Assembly: GCA_030147905.1 (NCBI GenBank)
Contig: JASBUM010000074.1
Location: forward strand, 1-6,549
Reading direction: 5' to 3'
From: Acidimangrovimonas sp.
Lineage (GTDB): Bacteria > Pseudomonadota > Alphaproteobacteria > Rhodobacterales > Rhodobacteraceae
Length of the DNA stretch: 6,549 nucleotides
This document shows, piece after piece, positions 1 to 6,195 of the stretch. Within the stretch, counting starts at the first letter, position 1. Each line of letters opens with the position of its first letter. A model generated the notes under the pieces. That model saw only the letters and a program-made list of their open reading frames with translations. It had not been told where the DNA came from and searched no databases. The position numbers and the translations under genes are program-made.

Positions 1-1104
1 GATCTCGACCGCGACGCGCATGCCGCAGTCATAGCCGCGTCCGATCGGCGGGGCGATGAAGTAATGCCCCGATTTCTCGAATCCCGCCAGCGCCCCCAAT
101 TCCTTGACCCGGCGCTTCATGTGGCTGTGGCCGGTCTTCCAGTATTCGGTCCGGGCGCCGGCGGCGCGCAATTCGGGATCCGAGGCGAAGAGCCCGGTCG
201 ATTTGACATCGGCGACGAAGATTGCGCCGGGGTGGAGGCGGGCGAAATCGCGTGCCAGCAGCACCCCCACCTTGTCGGCGAAAATCTCTTCGCCCTCGTA
301 GTCGACCACGCCGCAGCGATCACCGTCGCCGTCGAAGCCAAGCGCCAGATCGGCGCCCTCCTCGCGCAGCACACGGGCCATGTCATGCAGCATCTCGAGC
401 GCTTCGGGATTGGGGTTGTAATGCGGGAAGGTGTAGTCGAGCCGGTCGTGCAGCGGCACCACCTCGGCACCCAGACGGCGCAGGATCTCGGGCGCGAAGG
501 CGCCGGCGGTGCCGTTGCCGGTGGCACAGACCACCCTGAGCGGACGGCTGAGACGGAAATCGCCGACGAGGTCGTCGATATAGGCCTCGCGGATGCCCTC
601 GGCGCGCAGCAGCGTCCCGCCGGCCCGCGCCCGGCCCTTTCCACCCATGACGATATCGCGCAATTCGGTCATTTCCTCGGGGCCGTGGGTCAGGGGCGGG
701 GTGAAGCCCATCTTGACCCCGGTCCAGCCATTGGGGTTGTGCGAGGCGGTGACCATCGCGACCGCGTCGATGCCCAGATGCTCGCGCGCGAAATAGGCCA
801 TCGGTGACAGCGCAGTGCCGATATCGGTGACGCGGATGCCGGCCTGCATCAGGCCCAGGATCAGCGCGTTCTTCACCGCCAGCGAATAGTCGCGGTAATC
901 GTTGCCGACGACGATCTCGGGGGGAAGCCCGCGCGCCTGCATCTGGCTGCCCAGCCCCAGCCCCAACGCCTGCACCCCTTGCAGGTTGATCTCCTGCGGG
1001 AAACGCCAGCGCGCGTCGTATTCGCGAAAACCGGTGGGCGCGATCATCGGGTCGTTGAGGAAGGCCCAGTTGTTGGGGGTGACTTCGGTCAGCGGTGCGG
1101 ACAT
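1..1104 (-). CDS. manB: Phosphomannomutase/phosphoglucomutase, C-terminus cut by window edge
   Basis: This is an alpha-D-phosphohexomutase that interconverts mannose- or glucose-6-phosphate and the 1-phosphate in the cytoplasm, feeding GDP-mannose or UDP-glucose type precursors. I read 368 residues with no stop, and the frame leaves the window at base 1; relatives are roughly 460-500 aa, so most of domain 4 is missing. Visible motifs are the catalytic phosphoserine loop TASHNPNGW with Ser121, the metal-binding loop DGDGDR with Asp258, Asp260 and Asp262, and the sugar-binding loop FEKSGHYF with Glu343, Ser345 and His347 (GEMSGH in Pseudomonas AlgC). The start is ATG at 1104, three bases after the kdsA stop, with AGGA at 1113-1116 and an 8-base spacer. 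It is the last gene seen of the capsule operon. The family is clear. Whether mannose or glucose is the main substrate cannot be told from sequence, so algC would be an equally fair symbol. Confidence 0.93.
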   Translation of the reverse strand, partial: MSAPLTEVTPNNWAFLNDPMIAPTGFREYDARWRFPQEINLQGVQALGLGLGSQMQARGLPPEIVVGNDYRDYSLAVKNALILGLMQAGIRVTDIGTALSPMAYFAREHLGIDAVAMVTASHNPNGWTGVKMGFTPPLTHGPEEMTELRDIVMGGKGRARAGGTLLRAEGIREAYIDDLVGDFRLSRPLRVVCATGNGTAGAFAPEILRRLGAEVVPLHDRLDYTFPHYNPNPEALEMLHDMARVLREEGADLALGFDGDGDRCGVVDYEGEEIFADKVGVLLARDFARLHPGAIFVADVKSTGLFASDPELRAAGARTEYWKTGHSHMKRRVKELGALAGFEKSGHYFIAPPIGRGYDCGMRVAVEI

Positions 1105-1107
1105 GGA

Positions 1108-1941
1108 TCAGATCCTAATCGGGTTCGTCTTGGCCAGGCGGTCGAATTCCATCAGGCTTTCGATCAGCCGCGGCATGGCGTCGAGCTTGATCATGTTGGG
1201 CCCGTCCGAGGGCGCGCGATCCGGCTCTTCATGGGTTTCGATGAAGACCCCGGCGATGCCGAGCGAGACCGCGGCGCGGGCCATCACCGGGGCGAATTCG
1301 CGCTGCCCGCCAGAGGCGCCGCCAAGCCCGCCGGGCTGCTGCACCGAATGGGTCGCGTCCATGATGACCGGATAGCCTGTCTGCATCATCCGCGGCAGGG
1401 CGCGCATGTCGGCCACCAGTGCGTTGTAGCCAAACGAGGTGCCGCGTTCGGTCAGCAGGATACGCTCATTCCCGGTTGCCGCCACCTTCGCCGCGACATG
1501 GTCCATGTCCCAGGGCGCGAGGAACTGGCCCTTCTTGATATTGACCACGGCGCCGGTCTCGCCGGCGGCAAGCAGAAGGTCGGTCTGGCGGCACAGGAAG
1601 GCGGGGATCTGCAGCACGTCGACGGCCGCAGCGGCCTCGGCGCAATGGGCCGGCTCATGCACGTCGGTCAGTACCGGCACGCCCAGCCGCGTCCGCAGAT
1701 CGGCCAGGATGCGAAGCCCGGCCGCGCGTCCCGGCCCGCGCTTGCCCTCCAGGGACGAGCGATTGGCCTTGTCATAGCTGGCCTTGAAGATGAAGCCGGC
1801 GCCGAATTCCGCGCAGATCTCCTTCATCCGGCCGGCGATCATCTCGGCGTGATCGGCAGTTTCAATCTGGCACGGGCCCGCGATCACGGTCAGCGGCCGG
1901 TCGTTGCCGACGCGGACCGCACCGATCGAGAAGTCTTTCAT
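1108..1941 (-). CDS. kdsA: 3-deoxy-8-phosphooctulonate (KDO-8-P) synthase, metal-dependent class
   Basis: KdsA condenses phosphoenolpyruvate with arabinose-5-phosphate to KDO-8-phosphate in the cytoplasm, the committed step to KDO for lipopolysaccharide and for the KDO linker of ABC-type capsules. The 277-aa protein has the normal length and TIM-barrel motifs: AGPC at 21-24, KANRSS at 58-63 (which separates it from DAHP synthases), TDVHE at 92-96, FLCRQTDLL at 116-124, KKGQFLAPWD at 136-145 and DATHSVQQPGG at 195-205. Cys24, His198, Glu235 and Asp246 match the four metal ligands of Aquifex KdsA. E. coli has Asn at the first position and needs no metal, so this enzyme should be metal-dependent. 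ATG at 1941 follows the kpsE stop by 10 bases, and AGGA at 1950-1953 with an 8-base spacer overlaps that stop codon. This suggests translational coupling. Its place between kpsE and the mutase suggests a capsule role, and a second kdsA for LPS may exist elsewhere. Confidence 0.96.
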   Translation of the reverse strand: MKDFSIGAVRVGNDRPLTVIAGPCQIETADHAEMIAGRMKEICAEFGAGFIFKASYDKANRSSLEGKRGPGRAAGLRILADLRTRLGVPVLTDVHEPAHCAEAAAAVDVLQIPAFLCRQTDLLLAAGETGAVVNIKKGQFLAPWDMDHVAAKVAATGNERILLTERGTSFGYNALVADMRALPRMMQTGYPVIMDATHSVQQPGGLGGASGGQREFAPVMARAAVSLGIAGVFIETHEEPDRAPSDGPNMIKLDAMPRLIESLMEFDRLAKTNPIRI

Positions 1942-1949
1942 CCAGTCTT

Positions 1950-1953
1950 TCCT
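1950..1953 (-). promoter_or_regulatory. kdsA ribosome binding site overlapping the kpsE stop
   Basis: On the minus strand the kpsE stop TAG and the AGGA of the kdsA ribosome site share bases (TAGGA), eight bases before ATG 1941. Ribosomes finishing kpsE would sit on the kdsA start region, a usual sign of coupled translation. Confidence 0.65.
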
Positions 1954-3616
1954 AGGCTGATGCCTGTTCCCTGAGGATCGAGGCGGTCATCGACAGCATC
2001 AGATATAGACCGGAAAAGATGAGAAACGCCACCAGCGTATCCTCGAAGGCGCGCGGGTAGGTCGGCTCGTCGGCGGCAACCGGCGCAACCCCGATCGAGA
2101 GGTAGCGCGTCTGCTGGTTGGCGGTGATGCGTGCGCTTTCGAGTGCCTGGAGCGACTGGCTGAGCATCAGCTGCCGCGTCTGGACGTCGGCCTGGGCGGC
2201 GAGCAGCTGGCTCTGGATCTGGGCAAGCGAATGGCCGCCGGTATCGTTGACCGTCATCTTCGCGCGGGCGGCGGCGATCTGGCTCTTGATGGCCTTGATG
2301 CGCTCCCTGAGTGGGCCGATCCGTGCCTGGGTGGGGTTGGGCGCGCTTTCGATCTGTTGCAGATCCAGCTGCGCCGAGCTGAGCTGCCCCTGCAGCGCCT
2401 GGATCTGCGCGCTGAGCAGCGAGACCTCGACATCCGAGGACAGGACCTTGTACTTGGTCTGAAGCTCGACCACCTTCTTGTTGGCAGCGGTCAGCTTCTT
2501 CTCGGCATCCTGGTAGCTTGCGCGCGCGCCCTTCATCTGGTCGTCGCGCATCCGCAGGGTCATGTCATCGACCTGATGTTCGGAATATTTGATCAACGCC
2601 TTGGAAAACCGCACCGAGGTCTGGGGATCGGGCGTGGAGACCTCCAGCCGGATGATGCCTTCGGAAGGGTCGTAGCCGACCTTCACGTTGCGCTGGTAGA
2701 TGCGATAGGCGGCGGCATCCGTATAGGGCGGGCTAAGCCGTTGAAGCGGATCGATGTTGGGCGCGCTGAAGACCTTCTTGAAGCCTTCGTCGCGGTTGAG
2801 CCGCTCCATCGCGTCGCGCGATTCCAGATAGGCCTGGACGGTAATCGAATCCTGCGAATTGGCGAATTGCGTGCCGCTGAACAATCCGCCGATCGCCCCG
2901 GCGGCGGCGTTCTCGGCCTTGTTGATGACGAAGGCGGATTTCGCGGAATAGAACGGCGTCGCGATGACGTAGTAGTAGTAGCCCGCCAGAAAGGTCGGCA
3001 GCAGCACGAAGAAGCACAGCCGAGCGACCAGCAGGATCGAGCGCCGTCGCCGCCTGTGCACCAGATCCTGCTGGATGCGCATGATCTCGCGGGCGCGGGT
3101 TTCCTCGGCCACGGTCTCGGTCGAGGGCAGGGCGGGTCCGCGGGCGACCTGCGGCATGCGCTGTCCAGCGTCGCGGGTGGCCGGCAGGCTGTTCTGGGTC
3201 TCGCTGACCACCAGTTCCAGCATGTTGGCGCGCTGGAACGGGTCGATGCCGGACTTGCGCAGGCGTCGCACCGCATCGAAATCGGAGGTGGCGGCGATGC
3301 CGTGGCGCTGGGCCACGCGGCGGGCGGTACGCAGTTGGCGGCCGGTCAGCCCCTCGCGCCGGATCGCGTCGATCTCCTGGTCGACCGTGGCCTCGGATGC
3401 TTCGGCAGGCGCGGCCGGCGGGCGCGGTGCCGCCGTTGGAAAGACCTGATCGCCGAAGCCGTCCTCGGTCGCGGGCGCGAGCAGTTCGGCCCCCTCGCTT
3501 TCGGCATCGCGCAGGCCGGACCCGGTCGCGTCCGGCCGCGCCTCGGCACCTGTCGCGCCCGACAGCGGCCCGCTGCGCCGGATCCGGAACTTCCTAGCCT
3601 TGGGTTTGGTAATCAT
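1952..3616 (-). CDS. kpsE: Capsule polysaccharide export inner-membrane protein, KpsE/CtrB/BexC family
   Basis: This is a polysaccharide co-polymerase type protein that, in this family, bridges the inner-membrane ABC exporter (KpsMT) and the outer-membrane channel (KpsD/Wza-like) across the periplasm. The 554-aa chain shows a basic, Pro/Ala-rich cytoplasmic tail (1-75), a helical charged segment (about 78-137), a linker, a basic RRRRR run (188-192), TM1 (about 194-217), a periplasmic region with strongly heptad-like coiled coil (about 355-500), a proline-containing stretch before TM2 (Pro512, Pro518, Pro521) and TM2 (about 525-547) with a short cytoplasmic end. The two-TM layout with periplasmic coiled coil is the family hallmark. 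E. coli KpsE and relatives are about 380 aa, and the excess is almost all N-terminal. ATG at 3616 lies inside the end of kpsT (23-base overlap) and lacks a well-placed Shine-Dalgarno, so coupling to kpsT is likely. Later starts are possible, but the tail's basic PKARKFRIRR opening looks like real protein. Confidence 0.88.
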   Translation of the reverse strand: MITKPKARKFRIRRSGPLSGATGAEARPDATGSGLRDAESEGAELLAPATEDGFGDQVFPTAAPRPPAAPAEASEATVDQEIDAIRREGLTGRQLRTARRVAQRHGIAATSDFDAVRRLRKSGIDPFQRANMLELVVSETQNSLPATRDAGQRMPQVARGPALPSTETVAEETRAREIMRIQQDLVHRRRRRSILLVARLCFFVLLPTFLAGYYYYVIATPFYSAKSAFVINKAENAAAGAIGGLFSGTQFANSQDSITVQAYLESRDAMERLNRDEGFKKVFSAPNIDPLQRLSPPYTDAAAYRIYQRNVKVGYDPSEGIIRLEVSTPDPQTSVRFSKALIKYSEHQVDDMTLRMRDDQMKGARASYQDAEKKLTAANKKVVELQTKYKVLSSDVEVSLLSAQIQALQGQLSSAQLDLQQIESAPNPTQARIGPLRERIKAIKSQIAAARAKMTVNDTGGHSLAQIQSQLLAAQADVQTRQLMLSQSLQALESARITANQQTRYLSIGVAPVAADEPTYPRAFEDTLVAFLIFSGLYLMLSMTASILREQASA

Positions 3617-4253
3617 AAAGCCGCTTCGCCTCTTCCAAGGTTTCGAACATATACATTTTCCCCTCGTGCAGCACCGCGGCCGAGCGGCAGAACTTCTCCA
3701 GCGTGGAAGCCTGGTGGGACACGATCACCACGGTGGCGCTTTGCAGCCGTTCGCGCAGGATGGAACCCGCGCGGCGGTTGAAACCCACGTCGGTGGTCGA
3801 TGGCATGCCCTCGTCGATCAGATAGATGTCGAATTCCAGCGCCAGCAGCAACGAAAACGAAAATCGCGAGCGCATGCCGCTCGAATAGGTGCCCACCGGC
3901 ATGTCGAAATATTCGTCGATGCCACAGACGTAGCGCGAAAAGGCCTCGACATAGTCGGGATCCAGGCCATAGAGGCGCGCGATGTAGCGAGCGTTCTCGG
4001 TCCCCGAATGCTTGGCGATCACACCGCCCATGAAGCCCAGCGGAAAGGAGATCCGCGAGGTCCGGCGGATCGAGCCTTCGTCGGGTTTCTCAAGCCCCGC
4101 CATCATGTTGATGATGGTGGTCTTGCCGGTGCCGTTGGGGGCGAGAATGCCAAGCGAATTGCCGGGTTCGATGCGGAACGATGCACGATCCAGAATCACC
4201 TTGCGCTGCTTTCCGGTCCAGAAGGACTTGCTTACATTGTCGAACTCGATCAT
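3594..4253 (-). CDS. kpsT: Capsule polysaccharide export ATP-binding protein KpsT
   Basis: This is the cytoplasmic ATPase subunit of the ABC exporter that moves lipid-linked capsule polysaccharide across the inner membrane with KpsM. With ATG at 4253 the protein is 219 aa, close to E. coli KpsT (about 224). Motifs: Walker A APNGTGKTT at 38-46, ABC signature TYSSGMRSR at 122-130, Walker B FDIYLIDE at 141-148, and switch His180 in VSHQ. DMPVGTYSSGMRSR is characteristic of the KpsT/Wzt-like polysaccharide group. Two oddities are the first Gly of Walker A being Ala38, and no Gln at the Q-loop site (GFMGGVIAKHSG, where E. coli KpsT has GGFQG). The frame stays open upstream to a GTG at 4400, with ATGs at 4370 and 4364, the latter preceded by AAGG. 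I prefer 4253 because homology begins at MIEFDNVSKSF, although its ribosome site is weak. No kpsM is adjacent. It is the first gene of the cluster. Confidence 0.92.
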   Translation of the reverse strand: MIEFDNVSKSFWTGKQRKVILDRASFRIEPGNSLGILAPNGTGKTTIINMMAGLEKPDEGSIRRTSRISFPLGFMGGVIAKHSGTENARYIARLYGLDPDYVEAFSRYVCGIDEYFDMPVGTYSSGMRSRFSFSLLLALEFDIYLIDEGMPSTTDVGFNRRAGSILRERLQSATVVIVSHQASTLEKFCRSAAVLHEGKMYMFETLEEAKRLYDYQTQG

Positions 4254-4493
4254 CTCGGGATCCCGGCGCGCTTTCGGCGCTGTTGATAGCCGATCTTCCT
4301 TAATACTGTCTCCATATCCGCGATAGACCGGCTTTGAGGCCGCTTTGTGGCCAAGCCGATGCATTTTCATAGCCTTGTTGTGGCGCCTTTGGCCAGTCAC
4401 ACTTGGCGCCCCCGCAACGCGTCAGGTCGCCCGCAGGCGTTGGCGTTGGCGGGATTCGGCCGGATTCGGGCCTGCCCCGGCGTGATAGGGCGG
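4254..4493. promoter_or_regulatory. Intergenic region upstream of the capsule operon
   Basis: This 240-base gap lies between the nhaA stop and the preferred kpsT start and should hold the capsule operon promoter. The part from about 4280 to 4385 is visibly richer in A and T than its surroundings. Read on the minus strand it contains -10-like TATTAA (4305 to 4300) and TATGAA, the latter 18 bases after TGGCCA, but no pair is convincing. AAGGAAG (4301 to 4295) looks like a ribosome site, yet no in-frame ATG, GTG or TTG follows it until 4253. The nhaA-proximal end (4402-4493) is GC-rich and includes two copies of GGATTCGG separated by CC on the plus strand. I see no hairpin followed by a T run. 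If translation starts at 4364, 4370 or 4400, much of this stretch would be coding. Confidence 0.45.
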
Positions 4494-5837
4494 CTAGTGT
4501 TGGGCGCGCGGCCCGGCGTGGCCGCCAATCTGTGAATGCGTGCGCGGGGCCCCCGGGCCGCCCTTGCCGCTCTCTGGCTCTGGCCCGGGCGGCGGCGCCA
4601 CCAGCCGCGACATGAGCGCAAGCGCGACCGGCGCCACCAGCAGCGTGATCCACAGGCCGAGCCGCGCCGCCTCCTGGGGTGTGCCGTCGGGAAGGGCGCT
4701 GTCCAGCGCGACCAGGGGCGCGGTGAAGCCCAGCGAGGACAGCAGCCCGATCGCCGGCATGTCGCGCCGGCGCAGGCCCGCGGGCAGGGACAGCCCCGGG
4801 ATCCCCTTGAGCGCAACCCCCGCCACGAAGACGCCCAGCGGCTTGCCGACGATCAGCGCGCCGGCGACCATTATGCTTGTGGCGTGGAAAGACCACAGCG
4901 GCGCGCCGGCCTGGGTCAGGGCGAAGGCGAAAAGGATGACCATGAGCGGCCAGTGCAGCAACTGCGCGATGCGGTTGAACATGTCGCCCAGATGTTCCTC
5001 GGCCTCTGCGAAGACGCCGAAGGCATGGTCGGTATGGGGAATCGACGGCACGATCGGCAGCAGCCCCAGCGCCGGCAGCAATCCCGCCTCCTGGGTGGCG
5101 AACCAGCTCAGAATCCCGGCGACGAGCCAGGGCCAGACCCCCAGCCGGGCCAGCGCGCGGCCCGCAGGGCGCAAGGGCTGGTCTCGGTCGAGATATTGCG
5201 GCATCCAGTTCAGGAGCCCGTAGGCCACCATGCCGACCGTTACCGCCAGCACCAGCCAGCCGAGATGGATTTGGTCCATCGGGTAGACGGCAGTGGTCAG
5301 CGCGAGCGCGATCAGGTCATCGACCAGCACGACGAGAAGCACGAAGCGCAGCGCCGGGTGGCGTGGCCCGAGCGCGGCCCGCCCGAGCGCGAACGCCAGC
5401 ACCACGTCGCCACCGATCGGCATCGTCCAGCCGATCGCCGGCCCCGGCAATATCGGGTCGTTCAGCCATGCGCCGATCAGCAGGTAGGCACCGACCGCAC
5501 CCAGGGCCGCGCCCGTCGCCACCGCCAGCGGTGCCACCGCGCGCCGGCCGTGCAACGCGCCACCCGGCAGGATCAGAGCCTCCCACAATTCCTTGGCCAT
5601 GATGAGGAAGTAGAAAGCGATCAGGCCCTCTCCCAGCGCGTAGCCCAGCGTCAGGATGCGGTCGAAGGGGTTGCCGTCGGTCGGATCGGGCAGCCCGATC
5701 GGGAAGGAATCGGCAAGCCGGTATTCGACGAAGGCGACATAGCTCGCCGGCGCGAGATTGTTCCACAGCATCGCGGCGACGCCGCCTGCGATCAGCGCCA
5801 GGGCGAAATGGTTGAGGGATTTCGACACGCGATACAT
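4494..5837 (-). CDS. nhaA: NhaA-family Na+/H+ antiporter (divergent)
   Basis: NhaA exports Na+ (or Li+) in exchange for protons at the inner membrane, for salt and alkaline tolerance. The 447-aa protein is longer than E. coli NhaA (388) and is almost wholly hydrophobic helices up to about residue 412. Family landmarks are GWTMPIGGD at 136-144 (Asp144 equals E. coli Asp133), VDD at 172-174 (Asp173/Asp174 equal the ion-binding pair 163/164), GKPLG at 331-335 (Lys332 equals Lys300), and a GLLSSLGFT stretch at 364-372 like TM XI. Differences are a longer loop after TM1 (about 40-60), loss of several pH-sensor residues, and a Pro/Gly-rich tail (414-447). ATG at 5837 has GGAAGG (5845-5850) at a 7-base spacing. 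ATG 5852 lies in frame but has no spaced ribosome site, and the frame stays open to 6545 only because of high GC. The gene is on the same strand as kpsT but 240 bases away, so it is probably a separate unit. Confidence 0.85.
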   Translation of the reverse strand: MYRVSKSLNHFALALIAGGVAAMLWNNLAPASYVAFVEYRLADSFPIGLPDPTDGNPFDRILTLGYALGEGLIAFYFLIMAKELWEALILPGGALHGRRAVAPLAVATGAALGAVGAYLLIGAWLNDPILPGPAIGWTMPIGGDVVLAFALGRAALGPRHPALRFVLLVVLVDDLIALALTTAVYPMDQIHLGWLVLAVTVGMVAYGLLNWMPQYLDRDQPLRPAGRALARLGVWPWLVAGILSWFATQEAGLLPALGLLPIVPSIPHTDHAFGVFAEAEEHLGDMFNRIAQLLHWPLMVILFAFALTQAGAPLWSFHATSIMVAGALIVGKPLGVFVAGVALKGIPGLSLPAGLRRRDMPAIGLLSSLGFTAPLVALDSALPDGTPQEAARLGLWITLLVAPVALALMSRLVAPPPGPEPESGKGGPGAPRTHSQIGGHAGPRAQH

Positions 5838-5844
5838 CTGCCCG

Positions 5845-5850
5845 CCTTCC
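5845..5850 (-). promoter_or_regulatory. Ribosome binding site deciding the nhaA start
   Basis: Read on the minus strand this is GGAAGG, seven bases before ATG 5837. It favours that start over the in-frame ATG at 5852 and over the long upstream open frame. Confidence 0.7.
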
Positions 5851-5989
5851 ATCCTGCCGCCGCCGGCCGTGCACGATTGCCTGCCGTTCGTTCGCGTCGC
5901 CGGCGCCCCCGGCGCCATGCGATCGCCGCTTGACGGGCCGCCGGCCCTGTCCGGAATTCCGCCCGGGATCGACCGCGTCCGCCCCAACG

Positions 5990-6018
5990 TGGATAGAGAA
6001 GCCGGCCTCGGGCGGCAA
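5990..6018 (-). promoter_or_regulatory. Candidate sigma-70 promoter for nhaA
   Basis: On the minus strand TTGCCG (6018 to 6013) and TATCCA (5995 to 5990) are separated by exactly 17 bases. They match the consensus hexamers at 4 of 6 and 3 of 6 positions. Transcription would begin near 5983 and leave a leader of roughly 145 bases that includes the GGCGCC hairpin. The match is modest and could be chance. Confidence 0.3.
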
Positions 6019-6058
6019 CGCGGCGGGCTGCCGGCATGATCGGAATCCCGCCGGGCGT

Positions 6059-6074
6059 GTGCGAATTGTCGCAC
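6059..6074. promoter_or_regulatory. 16-base inverted repeat, possible operator
   Basis: GTGCGA, a 4-base ATTG centre, then TCGCAC: the two 6-base arms are perfect reverse complements. The site covers the first bases of the candidate -35 element at 6066-6071, where a dimeric repressor would block the plus-strand promoter. The regulator is unknown, and a short palindrome of this size can arise by chance. Confidence 0.35.
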
Positions 6075-6094
6075 TGCGGCATTCGCGCTACATT
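6066..6094 (+). promoter_or_regulatory. Candidate sigma-70 promoter for the glycosylase-family gene
   Basis: TTGTCG (6066-6071) and TACATT (6089-6094) are 17 bases apart, each matching the consensus hexamer at 4 of 6 positions. It lies in a locally AT-richer patch. Transcription would start near 6101, giving a leader of about 95 bases before ATG 6196. Confidence 0.45.
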
Positions 6095-6182
6095 CATCCC
6101 GTGACCAGAGGATCCGCCTTGACGCGGCGGCGACCCGAGGGGGGCGAGTCTCCGCCCGCCGGGGCGCTGCGTCCGGGCCGCC

Positions 6183-6186
6183 GGAG
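6183..6186 (+). promoter_or_regulatory. Ribosome binding site deciding the glycosylase-family start
   Basis: GGAG lies nine bases before ATG 6196. It is the only well-spaced ribosome site in this frame, and no ATG, GTG or TTG occurs in the frame between the upstream stop at 6037-6039 and 6196. Confidence 0.6.
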
Positions 6187-6195
6187 ACCGCAGCC

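Larger units (their letters stand above)
5838..6195. other. Divergent intergenic region between nhaA and the glycosylase-family gene
   Basis: This 358-base stretch separates two divergently read genes and should hold both promoters and 5' leaders. I see a candidate promoter in each direction, a palindrome on the plus-strand promoter, and a GC-rich hairpin in the nhaA leader (GGCGCC at 5902-5907 and 5911-5916, loop CCC). Long open frames cross it on the minus strand, continuous with nhaA, but they have Arg/Gly/Ala-rich composition with no recognisable domain and look like GC-driven chance frames. Confidence 0.6.

Noticed and set aside
979..1974. A plus-strand open frame of 331 codons antisense to kdsA.
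   Set aside because: It mirrors the codon positions of kdsA, whose active-site and metal ligands are all intact. Its Gly/His/Arg-rich product resembles no known family.
2231..3781. A plus-strand open frame of 516 codons antisense to kpsE and kpsT.
   Set aside because: The codon bias of kpsE leaves the complementary frame free of stops. The translation has no recognisable domain or transmembrane pattern, while the minus-strand genes carry clear family motifs.
4382..4410. Two GGCGCC copies separated by 17 bases, considered as the nhaA terminator.
   Set aside because: The site is only a 6-base stem with a long loop and no T run on either strand, and GGCGCC is self-complementary and frequent in this DNA.
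4536..5933. A plus-strand open frame of 465 codons antisense to nhaA.
   Set aside because: The product is a Gln/Arg/His-rich string typical of the complement of a hydrophobic high-GC membrane gene.
6101..6195. GTG at 6101 as an earlier start for the plus-strand gene.
   Set aside because: It is in a different frame from the glycosylase-like segment and sits at the predicted transcription start. The glycosylase frame has its own ATG with GGAG at 6196.
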